Origin: Coprinellus micaceus
Lineage: Eukaryota; Basidiomycota; Agaricomycetes; Agaricales; Psathyrellaceae
Direction: 5' to 3'
DNA: 64,000 nt
NCBI GenBank assembly: GCA_951394405.1
Contig: OX596336.1
Location: forward strand, 4,216,001 to 4,280,000
The notes beneath the pieces were generated by a model. It was given only the letters and a program-made list of their open reading frames with translations, ran no database searches and was not told the origin of the DNA. Made by a program: the position numbers and the translations under genes. Below are positions 1 to 11,204 of the stretch, in pieces; position 1 is the first letter of the stretch, and every line of letters starts with the position of its first letter.

Positions 1-1
1 C

Positions 2-1484
2 CGTTCCCTTCTCCTTGAGATACCCGCCGCAGCGCCGGGGGCGTATCACGGCACCAGCCAAGAGCGGCAACAGCAGGCTCAGGCGTCCCGACGAAGTCAT
101 TCGCCCGCGGACGATTTGCACGGGAATTGGAACGCGGCGCTCACGGCGTTGGTGGAGAAGAGGGGTTTGGGGTCCCTGTGGAAGCCCCCGGTCCCGACTA
201 CGAAGTTGATGCAGAGACAGATCGCGCTGCAGCTGTGTGGGTGGGATTTGAAGGAGGATGAGTTGAAGAGCGCGATTAAGAATTGGGAGAGGCGTGGGCA
301 GCTTTCGAGGGCAGCGTGTTGGTTGGTGTTTACGAAGCAGCATGGGAGGGCGATGGAGTTGTTGATGAAGAGCGATGGTAGGGTTCCCTTTCGCATGTTA
401 TGCAATAGACCAACTGACGATGGTGCCTGCAGATGACACCCACCAAATGATGTCGGCCACCATTGGCGCACTGTCACCCTACGCATCGAGCTCGCTCAAA
501 AACCACGAGCTGAAAGATCACTACGCGCGCTTGACCAAGCGCTTACAGGACCCTTACTTTAGGATGATCATCACGCATATGGCTGTAGGCGACTGGACCG
601 AGGTCCTAAAAGAAGACGTGATACCCTTCCTGGAGCGCCTCACCATCGCGTTCCAGTTCCTGGACGACAAGAACCTCACCTCCTTCCTCCGGCGGCTGGT
701 GGAGCAGGTTTGTGCGCGGGGTAATATCGATGGCGTCATCATCACTGGGTTGACGAAGCAGGGGTTAGGCGTAGTCCAAGCGTATGTCGATCGGACAGGG
801 GACGTTCAGACTGCGGCGATTATGGGGTCGTACGTGCATCCTATCAAGTTGAAGGATCTCCGGGCAGAGAAGTGGCTTCAGACGTATAGGGATTTGTTGG
901 ATGGGTTCAAACTGCATCATGAGAGAGTGGGTTTCGATATTGAGAGGGGCCAGCTGTTGTCGGACGCGATTCAGGGAGGGTATCCTCTGTCGGGTGAGTG
1001 GGTCCCGAGGCAGATTATGATAAAGTGCAACTATTGTAATAAGCCGGTGAACGCACCGGCGGGTGGGATTGCAGTGCAGAAGGGGAGGGTACGTGAATCC
1101 ATTTGTTTGTATGGTGGAAGATGATTGCTGACGAGTTGACCGATTGTTCTAGCCCACGGTGTGCCCGCATTGCAGTCGAGCTTTGCCTAAGTGTTCTGTG
1201 TGTTTGATGACGCTTGGGATCGTCGACGACGCATCGAGGGAGATGGAGCTTGGATACACGCATTTCAAGGGTCAGTACTTCCATTGCTCTTCTCAATGAA
1301 CGAACATTGACCAACCTTGTTAGATACCATTGATGACGCTATTGTCATCTGCCAGACGTGTCGCCATGGAGGACACGCTGCGCATATCTTGGGGTGGTTC
1401 CTGGGCGAAGATGAGGATGGGAGAACCGCGCATGGAGAATGTCCTGTTGCTGGATGTGACTGTCGGTGTGCTGATGAATTTTAA
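2..1484 (+). CDS. SEA4: SEA4/MIOS-like GATOR2 (SEACAT) subunit, 5' partial
   Basis: C-terminal 436 residues of a Mio/Sea4-type protein; the N-terminal WD40 part lies before the window. Exons 2-377, 433-1088, 1153-1270 and 1324-1484; all three GT-AG introns (53-64 nt) are phase-consistent. The middle is alpha-helical (alpha-solenoid-like), as in the family. The end is the zinc-binding C-terminus: CNYC near the exon 2 end, CPHC and CSVC in exon 3, then [17 protein letters not shown] and closing Cys pairs ([10 protein letters not shown]). Known role of the family: scaffold subunit of GATOR2, a positive regulator of TORC1 acting at the vacuole/lysosome membrane in amino-acid sensing. The Cys/His cluster is what I see; the role is inferred from the family. 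The frame is open to the window edge, so this is truncation by the window, not a broken gene. Confidence 0.88.
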
Positions 1485-1814
1485 CCTCAACTCTTTTCGC
1501 GTGTAGTAGGGTTTCAGAGTTTAGAACGGGAAAGGAGGACCCCTCAGGGGTACGTTATTGGGCGACCCAGGTCACGTTAGCAAATGGCGTTAGCTGTGTG
1601 CACACGGGGTGGGGGAACTTGACAGCCCACCCTCTAGCACAGATGCTGCATTCAAATTAGGCGCCGATGCCAAAAATGGTGCTGGCCACGTGGGTTGGGC
1701 CACGTTCGGTGATGAGGGGCTTCGAGTCTTGACTCAGTTTTGCCAGGCCGCTTTGCCAATCGTCCCCCTTGACTACCCCGTCCTCCTACACTGCCTATAG
1801 AGGTCCAATTAGCG
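1485..1814. other. intergenic, no gene seen
   Basis: Space between the SEA4 stop and the next start. It should hold the SEA4 3' UTR and the downstream promoter. No convincing ORF or TATA box was found. Confidence 0.5.
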
Positions 1815-3757
1815 ATGCTACAAGTAATGAAACACTCCATTTTTCGCACTTTTCGCCCTACAAATCGGCAGATGCACTCAGTCCCATCCCCTGGTAAGTA
1901 CTTGCCCCTCTCCTACCTGACCCTTGCACGGCACCAACTAATGGAATCAATAGAGGAACTATATTCAATCACTCGAGTTAGGTGGCTCTATAACGATGAA
2001 AAACGTACGCATACTCCCTGAGAGGTGTACGCTTCTTGAGGCTTACCCCGTATGTCTCAGACCGTAACATCCGCCATCTCCCCTTCAACGTCCAGGCTTT
2101 CCTAGGGGTAGCCACTAAAGCCGCAGGAGCTACTGAGTGCACTGACTTCCGCAAGATCCAAGAGGGCGAGTAGTGCTCCTTTCATCTCTCTGGCATCTCA
2201 TCCAATACCTTCGCTTCCAGGTGCCTTCAACCGTACATTTCTCCTAGCCTTTGATAACGGTGTCGAACTTGTGGCCAAGATCCCCTTTCACATCTTCGGC
2301 CCAAAACATTACACAACGGCAAGCGAAGTGGCCACCATGGATTTCTTGCGCACGGAGTGTGATGTCCCCGTCCCACAGGTTCGTGCGTGGTGTTCCAGAG
2401 CCGAAAGCTCACCCGCCGGAGTCGAGTACATAATGTACGAGAACACTCCCGGCGTTACACTCGCCGACCACGACAATGGCGAGCTTTTACCCTTCACCGA
2501 CGACCCATATGTCCGCATCATGTCTCCTATTCAGCGCATCCAGTCCAAACTCCTCCGAAGAACGTTCTCCCAGATCGGGAGCATATACTACAAGGAAGAC
2601 GTTTCAGAGGAGCTTCGCGCCCGCCCGCTCTATCTCGACAAGGAAGAAGTCACCCCCAATGCCGAACGCTTTCGTATTGGGCCGACCATCGACAGGGAAT
2701 TTTGGAGGTCGGGGCGTGCAGAACTTGACCTCGACCGAGGACCTTGTAAGTTCATCGTTCCGGATCCCTCGTTTATATATGGCCGTTCCCTGACCACGCA
2801 TTGACAGGGCCCGACAGTGACTCTTATACGAAGGCTCTAGCCTCGTGCGCGCGGAAATGTGCAGATAGGATGGAGGACCGAACAGCCCGCGATGAATACC
2901 ACTGCCTGATCTCGGATTTCGAGGTTCTGGCCCCTCACCTCCTCAAAGCAGACGCACCCCGCACTCTGTGGCACCCCGACTGGCACGCGGGGAGTATCAT
3001 CGTCTCCGAAACGAAGCCCTGGACACTTCGAGGCTTGACCGACTGGCAAGGAGCTTCTGTGGCTCCGCGCTTCTTACAGGTCCAGGTCCCGCCCGCCTAT
3101 TCACCCAACGAGCATCCCTTGGTTCGCTATGACCCCGACAGCGAGTATACAGTTGACTTCGCACCGGGCGTCGATGCCGACAAACTTACGAGTGAAGAGA
3201 GGCGCCAGGCGGAGCTGTCGATTCGTTCGTTCGCGCGAACCGCCGTTTATCAGCGCTTTATCCTCCGCGTCGACCCCCTTCTTTTTGAAGGGCTTTGGGG
3301 TGAAAAAGACACCTACACAACGCGGTTCGCCGCATCGCCTCTGGGTATAATTACAAGGGGCGATGTGGAAAGCATGCGAGACCTCCGGGCGGCTTTCGAC
3401 TGCACGCGCCTGTACTGGGACCTTTTGGTCGGAAAGGACAAAGGCGGAGATCCCCTGGTGCCGCATCCTCTTGGCCCCATAGATCGTGATTTCGACAGCC
3501 TCAAGGATCTTCTCGACTCGGGCCCTGCAGATCCACTCGAAGTTATCTGCGGCGATGTTCTGGAGTCGTTCGGCTTGAGCAGAGAGGTCGATAGCTGTAT
3601 CGAAGTCGACAAATTCGACGCGGTTGAAGCAGCTCTCGTCGACACCAAGCAAAAGGCCCTCGAGTTCGCTCCGACCCAGGAGACTAAAGCTCTTTTGGAA
3701 GAAACGTGGCCAATCAAGGATGGAAACCTCTCCCTTTCGGCTCAAGTTTGCTATTAA
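1815..3757 (+). CDS. AIM9-like mitochondrial aminoglycoside-phosphotransferase-fold protein
   Basis: Predicted 569 aa from exons 1815-1893, 1954-2004, 2061-2165, 2221-2745 and 2808-3757. The start MLQVMKHSIFRTFRP is short and basic, like a mitochondrial presequence. It is followed by EELYSITRVRWLYNDEK, then the nucleotide-loop region (KIQEGAFNRTFLL), ASEVATMDFL, the catalytic loop HPDWHAGS (about 309-316) and LTDWQGASVAP (Asp about 331). These are hallmarks of the fungal AIM9/APH family. The intron at 2166-2220 fits only as GC-AG: the nearby GT donor (2170) shifts frame, while GC restores the glycine-loop motif. The usual APH catalytic-loop Asn is Ser here (HxDxxxxS), so phosphotransfer activity is uncertain. 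The substrate of AIM9 proteins is not known to me. Confidence 0.85.
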
Positions 3758-4169
3758 GCAAGACCTGTAGGGTAGCTCTTTGTCGATAGACCATTGTACG
3801 TGTATGTGCGGGTATGACCCTTCAAATTTCGACCCCTTGCCGTTATGACACTGGCACCTTGACTAGCACTGGAAAGATCCTGGTGGTGGCCTCCCGGGTA
3901 GACCTTTTCCCCCCTCGACTTGCTTTCGCCCGCCAGATACGCGGAGAAGCTTCAGACGATCCTTCTTGGTAGACTTACCTCACCTTATGCCGCGTGGGTG
4001 TGAGGGTGAGGAGTGGCACGCCCATCACTCAGCGAATTGTGTGATGTTGTGGGTGTCGCGTGCGCGGACTCAGAGGGCTTGTAAACCCTCCTCGGTTGCA
4101 TTCGGGCTTCAGCCCTCCTTTAAAAACTCCCCATGCCCCCTCATACAACGGAATTTCCAGACCTGCTTC
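3758..4169. other. intergenic
   Basis: Probable 3' UTR of the AIM9-like gene and 5' region of the small gene downstream. An in-frame ATG at 3966 would lengthen the next protein, but the added residues look like untranslated sequence. Confidence 0.4.
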
Positions 4170-4512
4170 ATGCCGCCATATCGGTCCACGCGTAGCCCAT
4201 CTCCTGGCCTTGCGGAACAACCTGCCCAATTCGCAGACGGCACGAGAGTCAAGACGCTGTACGACACTCAGTGCCAGAATAATTTCAAAAAGATTGCCAA
4301 GGGTACCTTGGCCACCGTTGTCTCCTCCAAGTGGAATACCGTGAGTTATACTTCGCTGCGACTATTTCGGTGAATGGTTTATAACGAGTTTTGTTACGGA
4401 GCAGGATTCGAGGGAATATAGGATCGCCAATGCCCGAGACGGTGTTGAATATTATGGGGTTCCAGAGGACGCGATAACCGACCAACTGGATGAGGCCCAC
4501 GTTAGGGTCTAA
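4170..4512 (+). CDS. small hypothetical protein, 92 aa
   Basis: Two exons, 4170-4340 and 4405-4512, joined in phase 0 across a 64-nt GT-AG intron (donor GTGAGT, acceptor GAGCAG). The product starts MPPYRSTRSPSP, continues FADGTRVKTLYD and GTLATVVSSKWNT, and after the intron DSREYRIANARDGVEYYGVPEDAI. It is hydrophilic, with no signal peptide or membrane segment. The beta-rich core (GTRVKTLYD, ATVVSSKW, REYRIAN) resembles a small SH3-like fold, but this is only an impression. I do not recognise a family. Matching phases and sensible composition on both sides of the intron support a real gene. Confidence 0.5.
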
Positions 4513-6053
4513 GGTCTTGGGGATAGTCAGCAGTCGAATTGCCGATTCATTTTGTGCAGTTTTATCCACCCCTCCGACCTTCATGGGCTCCTTCCCCAAC
4601 CGACCACTGCGCCGAGGCCACCAGCAGCACGATAACTCGCCAAGGAGTTCCTTCGACCTTATATATATGGGCCTATACCCAGGTCTTTCTTCGCAGCAAT
4701 CTTCCTGGATGCCCTTCATTTCACCCGCCCGTACAATTTTATCCACATAATTAATTTCGCTCTACTAGTCCTCAGCCACCTGCAGCAATAGCTGGCTCCC
4801 TGGAAACAGCTCGGATAGCGATAACCAGCTCTCAGCAGACGATCCCGCAATCTCGTTCCTTTTCCCAATTCGAGAGACCCGCGAAACGCCGCACCCCGCA
4901 GCTATGTCATGATCATAACTTGTTCACATTGGGGGCCAACTATTGAGTGCCCGAGAGGGCTAGAACGGTCCAAGCACCCTTCACAAAGATCGTAACAGAT
5001 GCGCGGCAAGCCGAAACGTAACGACCTACAGCCCGCCATGTTCGCGGGTACTCTGAGAAGAGTAGGAGTGCGTCATTTGGCACCGGCGCTTAACATTGAC
5101 CCACGAGGGTCGGCTGGTCGTACGATCAAGATACCGAGATCTTTGGCTTGGACCATGTGTTCGAGAGTTGCCTGGAAGGACTGACGCCATGGGGCTGATA
5201 ACGGTAGCGGCGTGAGGGTTCGTGTTTACCGGCTTGGATGACACACCGCGATCGTGACCCCAGTGCAGCTGACAGGCGCCTAAACCATCGGACACTCGCC
5301 TAACTCCGCGGCGCTCACATAGTTCTCCATAGTGAGTGCGCACCACCAACGACCTGCCGGCTGGAGGCTGCGTCGAATGGCCGCGAGAAAAGTGGATGTA
5401 CGATTCGATTCCAACCCCGAAACGGTAGCTTCTGCTGCGCGATGGTTCTAAAATGGACCGACCTCTCGCCCTCTCGTGTTCTTGTGTTGTCGATATTCCT
5501 GGGGCACTCGTCATGCGCGTCATGAGGAGTTGCCCATGCCCAGGAATCACCTGTCGATATGGGCTATCTGGGTCCATCCATCACGCCTTCCTCAACGATG
5601 AGCTTGAGTCGTGAGCGACATGTTCACCTGTTCAATTGGCCCCACCTCGCCCGCATCCCTGGTGGAGCCCCATCCAAAGCCTGCCATTTCGCACTTGCTT
5701 GGCGGCTGGGTCTTCTAGTATGTGCGCAAGGGAAGGGCTTTCGTGTGGAGGTGCCCTGCGAAGGTTAGACAATTTGTTTAGCTGTATCCACGATCCGAGG
5801 GAGGGGGACGGGCGCTTGCTACGGACTGCATTGACTTGAAGGAGGGTAACGCTGGAGGAGAGGTACGGGCGGTCAAAGGTCAAACAAATGAAGCTGTGCC
5901 AAAGTCGGCACTGTGACGCTGGAAGCCTTGCGATGAACGCCGGTGGGAGTCATCGAGCGAAGGGTTACCCCAGCAGCGTGTGTATGAGCAGCAAGTGATG
6001 GAACCATTGTCCAGCAGGTATATTTAGTTGTCTGCGTCCGCGTGGTATATGAA
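4513..6053. other. intergenic, no supported gene
   Basis: 1.5 kb without a convincing gene. A 183-codon open frame on the minus strand (5026-5577) has the composition of chance sequence. A short minus-strand stretch near 5090-5185 reads like protein but is isolated and may be a relic. Confidence 0.4.
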
Positions 6054-6696
6054 TTACAACTCGTCCCTCGTCTCCTTGGGCTGCAAACCCATGAGCTCGA
6101 CCTCGAAGACGAGAGCAGAGCCTGCGGGGATGATGTCGCCAAAGCCTCGGCTACCTATAGTATGGATGGATTTAGAACGAGGCAAGTTTTGGGGGAGGTG
6201 AAGGGGACAAACCATAGGCCTTGGCGGCGGGGATAGTGAGAGTACGCTTCTCGCCGACACACATGCCCTGGAGACCTTCGTCCCAGCCTTTGATGACCTG
6301 GCCGACGCCGACTGTGGGGCATTAGTGAGTGAGGGTTCATTGTAAGAGAATAGACTTGACATACGAGTCAAGGGAAGTGGGGAACCGCGGTCGTAGCTGT
6401 TAACGTTCAGCCTTGAACTCCATGTTCGACATCCAGTCAGGATGGTCTACGAACCTAGAGTCGAATTTGTTGCCATTGGCGTGAAGGGTACCTTTCTGTA
6501 TCAAATATTAGAAATTTGACCATGTTGGTTCAGAAGTGTGGCCTACATAGTGGACTTGGATGGAGTCTCCAGTCTGAGCCTTGACTGAGCAATCCTCAGG
6601 AGTGAAGGTAGTCTCGATGACGAGCTCAGTGGGGGCCTCCTTGGCCAAGGCGAGGGTTGCAGCGAACATCGATGAGAGTACGGCGAGGAGACGCAT
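6054..6696 (-). CDS. FPR2: ER FKBP-type peptidyl-prolyl isomerase with RDEL retention signal
   Basis: Predicted 140 aa. Exons in coding order: 6696-6547, 6495-6455, 6396-6365, 6311-6213, 6154-6054; the four introns are 51-58 nt and all phase-consistent. Start chosen at 6696 because [18 protein letters not shown] is a clean signal peptide; an upstream in-frame ATG at 6732 would put 12 hydrophilic residues before it. The FKBP core is complete: [57 protein letters not shown] and ALVFEVELM. The chain ends in RDEL, an HDEL/KDEL-class ER retrieval signal. Family role: cis-trans isomerisation of prolyl bonds during folding of secretory proteins, and FK506 binding. Divergent to the RPL39 gene, with under 200 bp between start codons. 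Confidence 0.93.
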
Positions 6697-6890
6697 GGGA
6701 GTTGAGGTAAAAGGGGCTCGACGCGACTCCACGTCAATGAGGAACGTGTCGCACCACGTGATTCTGAGGTCACGCTAAGTGATGCTAAATCCTCCGGGTG
6801 GAACTGTACAGTCCATCAAACCTTATTCACGGCGTCAACCCGTCGCCGTCGTCGGGTGAATCAAGTCCGTCGTCGCTATCGTCGTTAACA

Positions 6891-7205
6891 ATGGTGAGCG
6901 CCGTCTCGTCGCTGTCTGTCGTCGTACACGGTGTTGAAGTCCCCGTAGCCTTCCCAAAAGTCCTTCCGCACGAAGCGCATCCTCGCTAAGGCCTCCCGCC
7001 AGAACAGGTGAGGGTCAAGTTTGGAATGGAGAGGAGGATGAGTGCTGACGATGTGGAAAGGCCCATTCCCCAGTGGTTCCGCCTGAAGACCGATACCAAG
7101 ATCCAGGTGCGTCGCTAAACTCTGCTAGGTGGATAGGGCACTGACTTTCTCGAATAGTACAACGCCAAGAGGCGTCACTGGAGGAGGACCAAGCTCAACA
7201 TCTAA
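6891..7205 (+). CDS. RPL39: 60S ribosomal protein eL39
   Basis: 51-aa protein of the expected length. Exons 6891-6893 (the ATG alone), 6949-7007, 7061-7106 and 7158-7205; introns of 51-55 nt. The translation runs MPSQKSFRTKRILAKASRQ, then NRPIPQWFRLKTDTKIQ, then YNAKRRHWRRTKLNI, which is diagnostic of eL39. The very basic protein sits at the nascent peptide exit tunnel of the large subunit. Four exons for 51 codons is extreme but supported at every junction. The start codon followed directly by an intron hides the gene from simple ORF searches. Confidence 0.95.
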
Positions 7206-7814
7206 ACGAGCTATCCCGACTTTTACGTTCACATTCGCATTGCACCATCGTCCACCGCGGGGGGCCTTTCGACTACGAGGAGGAGTGGGAGACGCCGAAA
7301 ACGAGAGAGAGAGATAGAGGGAGCAAATTCGCATATGGGATTATGGTTTTGTTTCGATCTATGCACACCGCCAATTCATGACCATGCCACCATGCTTTTG
7401 CTCCAGATACCTGCTTCAACCCGCTGAAGACTGACGACTGGGGCGGGAAGGTTAGAGATTGGCGACCAGGTTACTTTGAAATACCCCACTTTGGATCCAC
7501 CTTCGCACTCGCACTCTGCACCCCCTATCGTCGATACCCAATGCAACCAACCAACCCTTGCACGGCTCTCTCCGTCATTCAGCCTTGAACCAGACGATCG
7601 CACCTCGGGTTTTTCTGCCATGCGACCCGTCCAAGACGCTCGCCAGTTTGACACTAAGCTTCTTATTTCAAACCAGACTTTCAACAACTCCTGTCGGCGA
7701 ATCGCCCAGATATATAATGGCCCGGAGGCACTTTCCTCTTGAGCGTTGTGCTCGTGCTTACCATCCCTCCACATCCTCTTTCTAGCAGCCGGCTTGCTAG
7801 TACTGTAGCGAACC
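7206..7814. other. intergenic: RPL39 3' side and amidohydrolase promoter
   Basis: No gene seen. The right end carries a TATA-like element (7711-7718) and pyrimidine-rich sequence before the amidohydrolase start. Open frames here are out of register with both neighbours. Confidence 0.4.
7711..7718 (+). promoter_or_regulatory. TATA box of the amidohydrolase gene
   Basis: TATATAAT about 100 bp before the start codon at 7815, the usual spacing for fungal TATA promoters. Confidence 0.5.
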
Positions 7815-9392
7815 ATGAAGATGCATATGCACCCCCTTGCCCTGTTCGTGCTCTCGTGCCTGGTCACCCTGGGATATGCTGCGCCTACCTCGATCGAGGA
7901 CTCCATCCAGAGTCGTGCCCTCAGAGGTGTGCATGATACACCTCTTTGACTCGTTCAGACACACTCGAACAGAGCGATCCTTTGCAGATGGCATTGACCT
8001 TTCCATCCTCGACGAGGCACCGGAAGCACTCGCGGATATCGCTGACATTTACCAGAGCAACGGGGTTGATTACTCTCAGTTCTACAGGAAGCGCGGCGTC
8101 AAGCCAGTCTTGCGCCGTGGGGTGGGGAATATAATCGACGTACATTGTGAGTTCTCCACCGTCCCTTCACCCTCTTCCCTGCTGCTTCTGATCCCTTCCT
8201 ACTACCTACCCGCCTACCCACCCACCAGCCCACGCCATCCCCACCTGGTACCGCGTCATCTCCCCCGACTCTGGCGGGCTCCAAAAAGGTAACGGCAACG
8301 GCGGCGGCTTCGCGATGCCCTCCTGGAACCTCACCGCCCACCTCGCCTTCATGGACACTATCGGCATCTCGCACTCCGTCCTTGGGTTCACCGGCCCCAG
8401 TGCCAACGCCTACCTCGGCGACCAACCCCGTACGGTTGCCCTCGCGCGATTGATCAACGAGTACCTATGTGCCCTTGCAAGGAGCTATCCCGAGAAGTTC
8501 AGCTTCCTTGCGAGTATACCGTTGCCCTATACGGAGGACGCGGTGCGGGAGTTGGGGTATGCCACGGGGGAGCTGGGTGCGGTGGGTGTGGCGATGATGA
8601 GTAACCATGAAGGGAGGTATTTGGGGGATGCGGGGTTTACGCCATTTTGGGAGAAGCTGGATGGGTTGGGCGGGAGGCAGGTGGTGTATGTCCATCCGAC
8701 GACGAGTTATGTGGTTGTTAATGAGACGTTTGTGTCGGCGGATCCGTATCCCGGGTTGGACCAGAGTCGGATGGAGTTTTAGTGAGTGATGCTCTTTTCT
8801 TTTTGGGTGCAGGTGAAGGACGGCGAGCTGACGTAGGTTGGGTGTAGTATGGAAACGGCGAGGACGTTCATCGACCTTACGATCTCGCAGACGATACACA
8901 ACTTCACCAATACCCATTTCATCCTTCCACATAGTGCGTTGTTTCGTCTCTTCCACCTCCCCGCTAATAACACCATGCGCATAGTCGGAGGCGCGTTCCC
9001 CACAATGATCGACCGCGTCCTCAAAACCGTGCACGCCGACCTGTACGAGTCGTCCCTGGAGATCTACCGCACGCGATTCTGGTGGGACTCGGCGAGTCCG
9101 ACGTATTTCCACCAGATTGATGGGTTGTTGGGGTATGATATTCCGAAGGCGAACCTTCTTTATGGCACCGTGAGTCGTGACTTTCTTACTCCTGTACATG
9201 CACTCTTGGAAAGCAAAAACGCTAACGACGACCATCGAACACCGTTAGGACTACCCGTTCATCGGCACCGCAGCCACCGCGGACGACCTACAAGCTATCA
9301 TGGACTACCCCGGCTTGACGGACGAGGAGAAGGATGATCTGTTGTCGAGTAATTGGAAGCTGTTGTTTGGGGATAAGATTCAGTTTCGGTGA
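7815..9392 (+). CDS. secreted amidohydrolase-2 / decarboxylase-family protein
   Basis: Predicted 417 aa. Exons 7815-7926, 7973-8146, 8229-8781, 8848-8933, 8985-9169 and 9249-9392, all phase-consistent. The N-terminus MKMHMHPLALFVLSCLVTLGYA is a signal peptide. The metal-binding HxH of the family appears as IDVHSHAIPTWYR across the exon 2/3 junction; later conserved stretches include KFSFLASIPLPY, VVYVHPTTSY, GGAFPTMIDR and the C-terminal SNWKLLFG. This matches the amidohydrolase 2 superfamily that includes ACMSD and dihydroxybenzoate/resorcylate decarboxylases. The substrate cannot be read from sequence; an aromatic carboxylic acid is the family expectation. Secretion suggests action outside the cell or in the vacuole. 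Confidence 0.85.
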
Positions 9393-9690
9393 TTCGTCGA
9401 GGGAAGGAAGGGCCGTGCTGGATACCATGTTCATATACCCTACCGCCTCCTTCCTCCTCTTACAGATTATTGTCGCCTTTCGCAATTCGCAATTCATTCC
9501 TGTTTCGCCTTCGCAACTCGTTCCAGTCCCGCGGGTACCTGCCTGGATAAGTCGTGGTCTGGTTCAACCGCGTCCTGGCCGTGCTCGGCTCCGTTTTGGG
9601 TGGCCAATCGAGCAGTGGTGCTCTTTCGCTTCTTCGTGGCCTGGAGAGGGAGAAACCGGGAAGAGGGTAAGGGAAAACGGGGAGGCATCG

Positions 9691-9762
9691 TCTCTGTTAG
9701 TATATCGGTCAGTACACGCGCCTGTCACGCGCGAAAGCTGGGTTCGACTCCCAGACAGAGAG
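9691..9762 (+). tRNA. trnD: tRNA-Asp (GUC)
   Basis: 72-nt cloverleaf. Acceptor stem TCTCTGT (9691-9697) pairs with ACAGAGA (9755-9761), followed by discriminator G. Anticodon stem CGCGC/GCGCG encloses loop CTGTCAC, giving anticodon GTC at 9724-9726. The T arm contains GGTTCGACTCC. No intron. A TTTT run just downstream (about 9766) is the pol III terminator. Sequence matches the eukaryotic tRNA-Asp consensus. Confidence 0.95.
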
Positions 9763-10684
9763 TAGTTTTGCTTCCGCCTCCTTCTACGTTCGCTTTTTTG
9801 GGTGTTTCCTGCGTAGCAAGCCGCAGCGTAGCCATTGCCGTGACCTGTCCTGTACTACTGCGTGGATACGGCAAATTTCTTCCAACTCGTTCTGATTACC
9901 AGATGATGGCCTCAAGCCCCTTCGCATTCCACCGCTATGGCTTTGCTGATTCTCGAGGCTCGCAGGTGTATTTCTGGATTGTATCGTCCTCTCGTACAAT
10001 GGAAACATGGTGGCTTCAATGCGAAATGAGCTGCTAGCTAGCCGAATTTCTCCACTGGGGGAAATCCCTATCCCTATCCCTACCCTCTCCGCTCGTGTTC
10101 TCCGCCACGGGCGGGCAGGGACAAGGTTTCTCGGGACTTATGGTACTAGATATGTGTAATCTGTTGGTGAATGCGGCGTTCGGTGGAACGAAGCTTCAAA
10201 CCGGGTATGAATTCGGCAGTAAGCGCCCAAGAATTGGCAGAGCTAATGGAGATGGTTTAACTGTATTGGGGCCTCGTGTAAGCGTAGTACCAATCGAAGG
10301 ATAGTAGACGTTGGTGCCTTTCGCTCTTGTCAACTGACCCCCCTGGAGGCAGAGCGATACTGGGCGGGGTGTGAAATAATTAGCGCCCGCAAAATAAAAC
10401 CAACTCGATGTGATACATGTTCCACTCGATCACGGAATTCTGAATCCTCGATCACCACCGCCTTTTGGCGGCTGTAGCAGCTAAATGCACCCCTTTCCCT
10501 CAGATAGACGATCGACGACTTCGGGGTTCTTGGATTGTTGTTGTGACTATCTGAGTCCGATCTGAGCCCTATCTAACATCGAAACTGTGACCAGAGGGAA
10601 AGGGAACCTCTTAATAGGTCTCGAAGCCCTTTGCGAAGGCTCGCCGCTCTTTTTCTCCCCAAAAAGGTAGGAGAAGCAAAACTA
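9763..10684. other. spacer between two convergent tRNA-Asp genes
   Basis: No protein gene seen. The outermost bases on both sides share the tRNA 3' flank (AGTAGTTTTGCTTC), so the two tRNAs plus flank form a divergently copied inverted pair. Confidence 0.5.
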
Positions 10685-10756
10685 CTCTCTGTCTGGGAGT
10701 CGAACCCAGCTTTCGCGCGTGACAGGCGCGTGTACTAACCGATATACTAACAAAGA
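10685..10756 (-). tRNA. trnD: tRNA-Asp (GUC), second copy, inverted
   Basis: Reads on the minus strand from 10756. It differs from the copy at 9691 at only two positions: the acceptor stem (TCTTTGT, one U-G wobble against ACAGAGA) and the D loop (GGTTAG instead of GGTCAG). Anticodon GTC, discriminator G and the TTTT terminator flank are kept, so it should be functional. Confidence 0.93.
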
Positions 10757-11204
10757 ACATGTCTTTGACGAATGGCACGGCAACATGGCCCCCATGCACC
10801 CATCCTGAGCTTTAGCCCTCCTGTTCAGGCTGCCAGAGATCTCAGGACGAAGTCTTAGCCCGCGCGGATCTATTACTTAGGCCATCCGGCTTCGCCCCTG
10901 AAGCACCTTCCGAGTCTTGATAGGCCGCTCACTTCGATGGGGAGACGTACCAGGACCTCAACGCCCTGCTCGTAATACTGCCCAAAAGCCGCTATTTCAG
11001 GATCGTCTAGCGACTGGGGCTCGTCCGAGTCCTTCCCAGACCCAGCGCCTTGCAGCCACGCAACTTGATGGGGGCCGATGAAAAGTTAAGCGCCCGTCCC
11101 GGCAATCGCCGAATGGCCACGTTTCGTAAGCATGCACCAGCCGTAGTGAACCACACATCTGGCAGATACCACGACCACCCTCAACTATTACTCTTTTTCT
11201 TCTG
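10757..11204. other. intergenic
   Basis: No gene seen; probably the promoter region of the F-box gene starting at 11205. Confidence 0.4.

Noticed and set aside
2005..2040. 36-nt intron in the AIM9-like gene
   Set aside because: It leaves the wrong frame; the 56-nt intron 2005-2060 restores a family-like sequence.
3101..3745. 214-codon minus-strand ORF
   Set aside because: Antisense of the AIM9-like last exon, which has clear family motifs on the plus strand.
5026..5577. 183-codon minus-strand ORF
   Set aside because: Arg/Ser/His-rich chance composition, no domain, no splice-linked partner.
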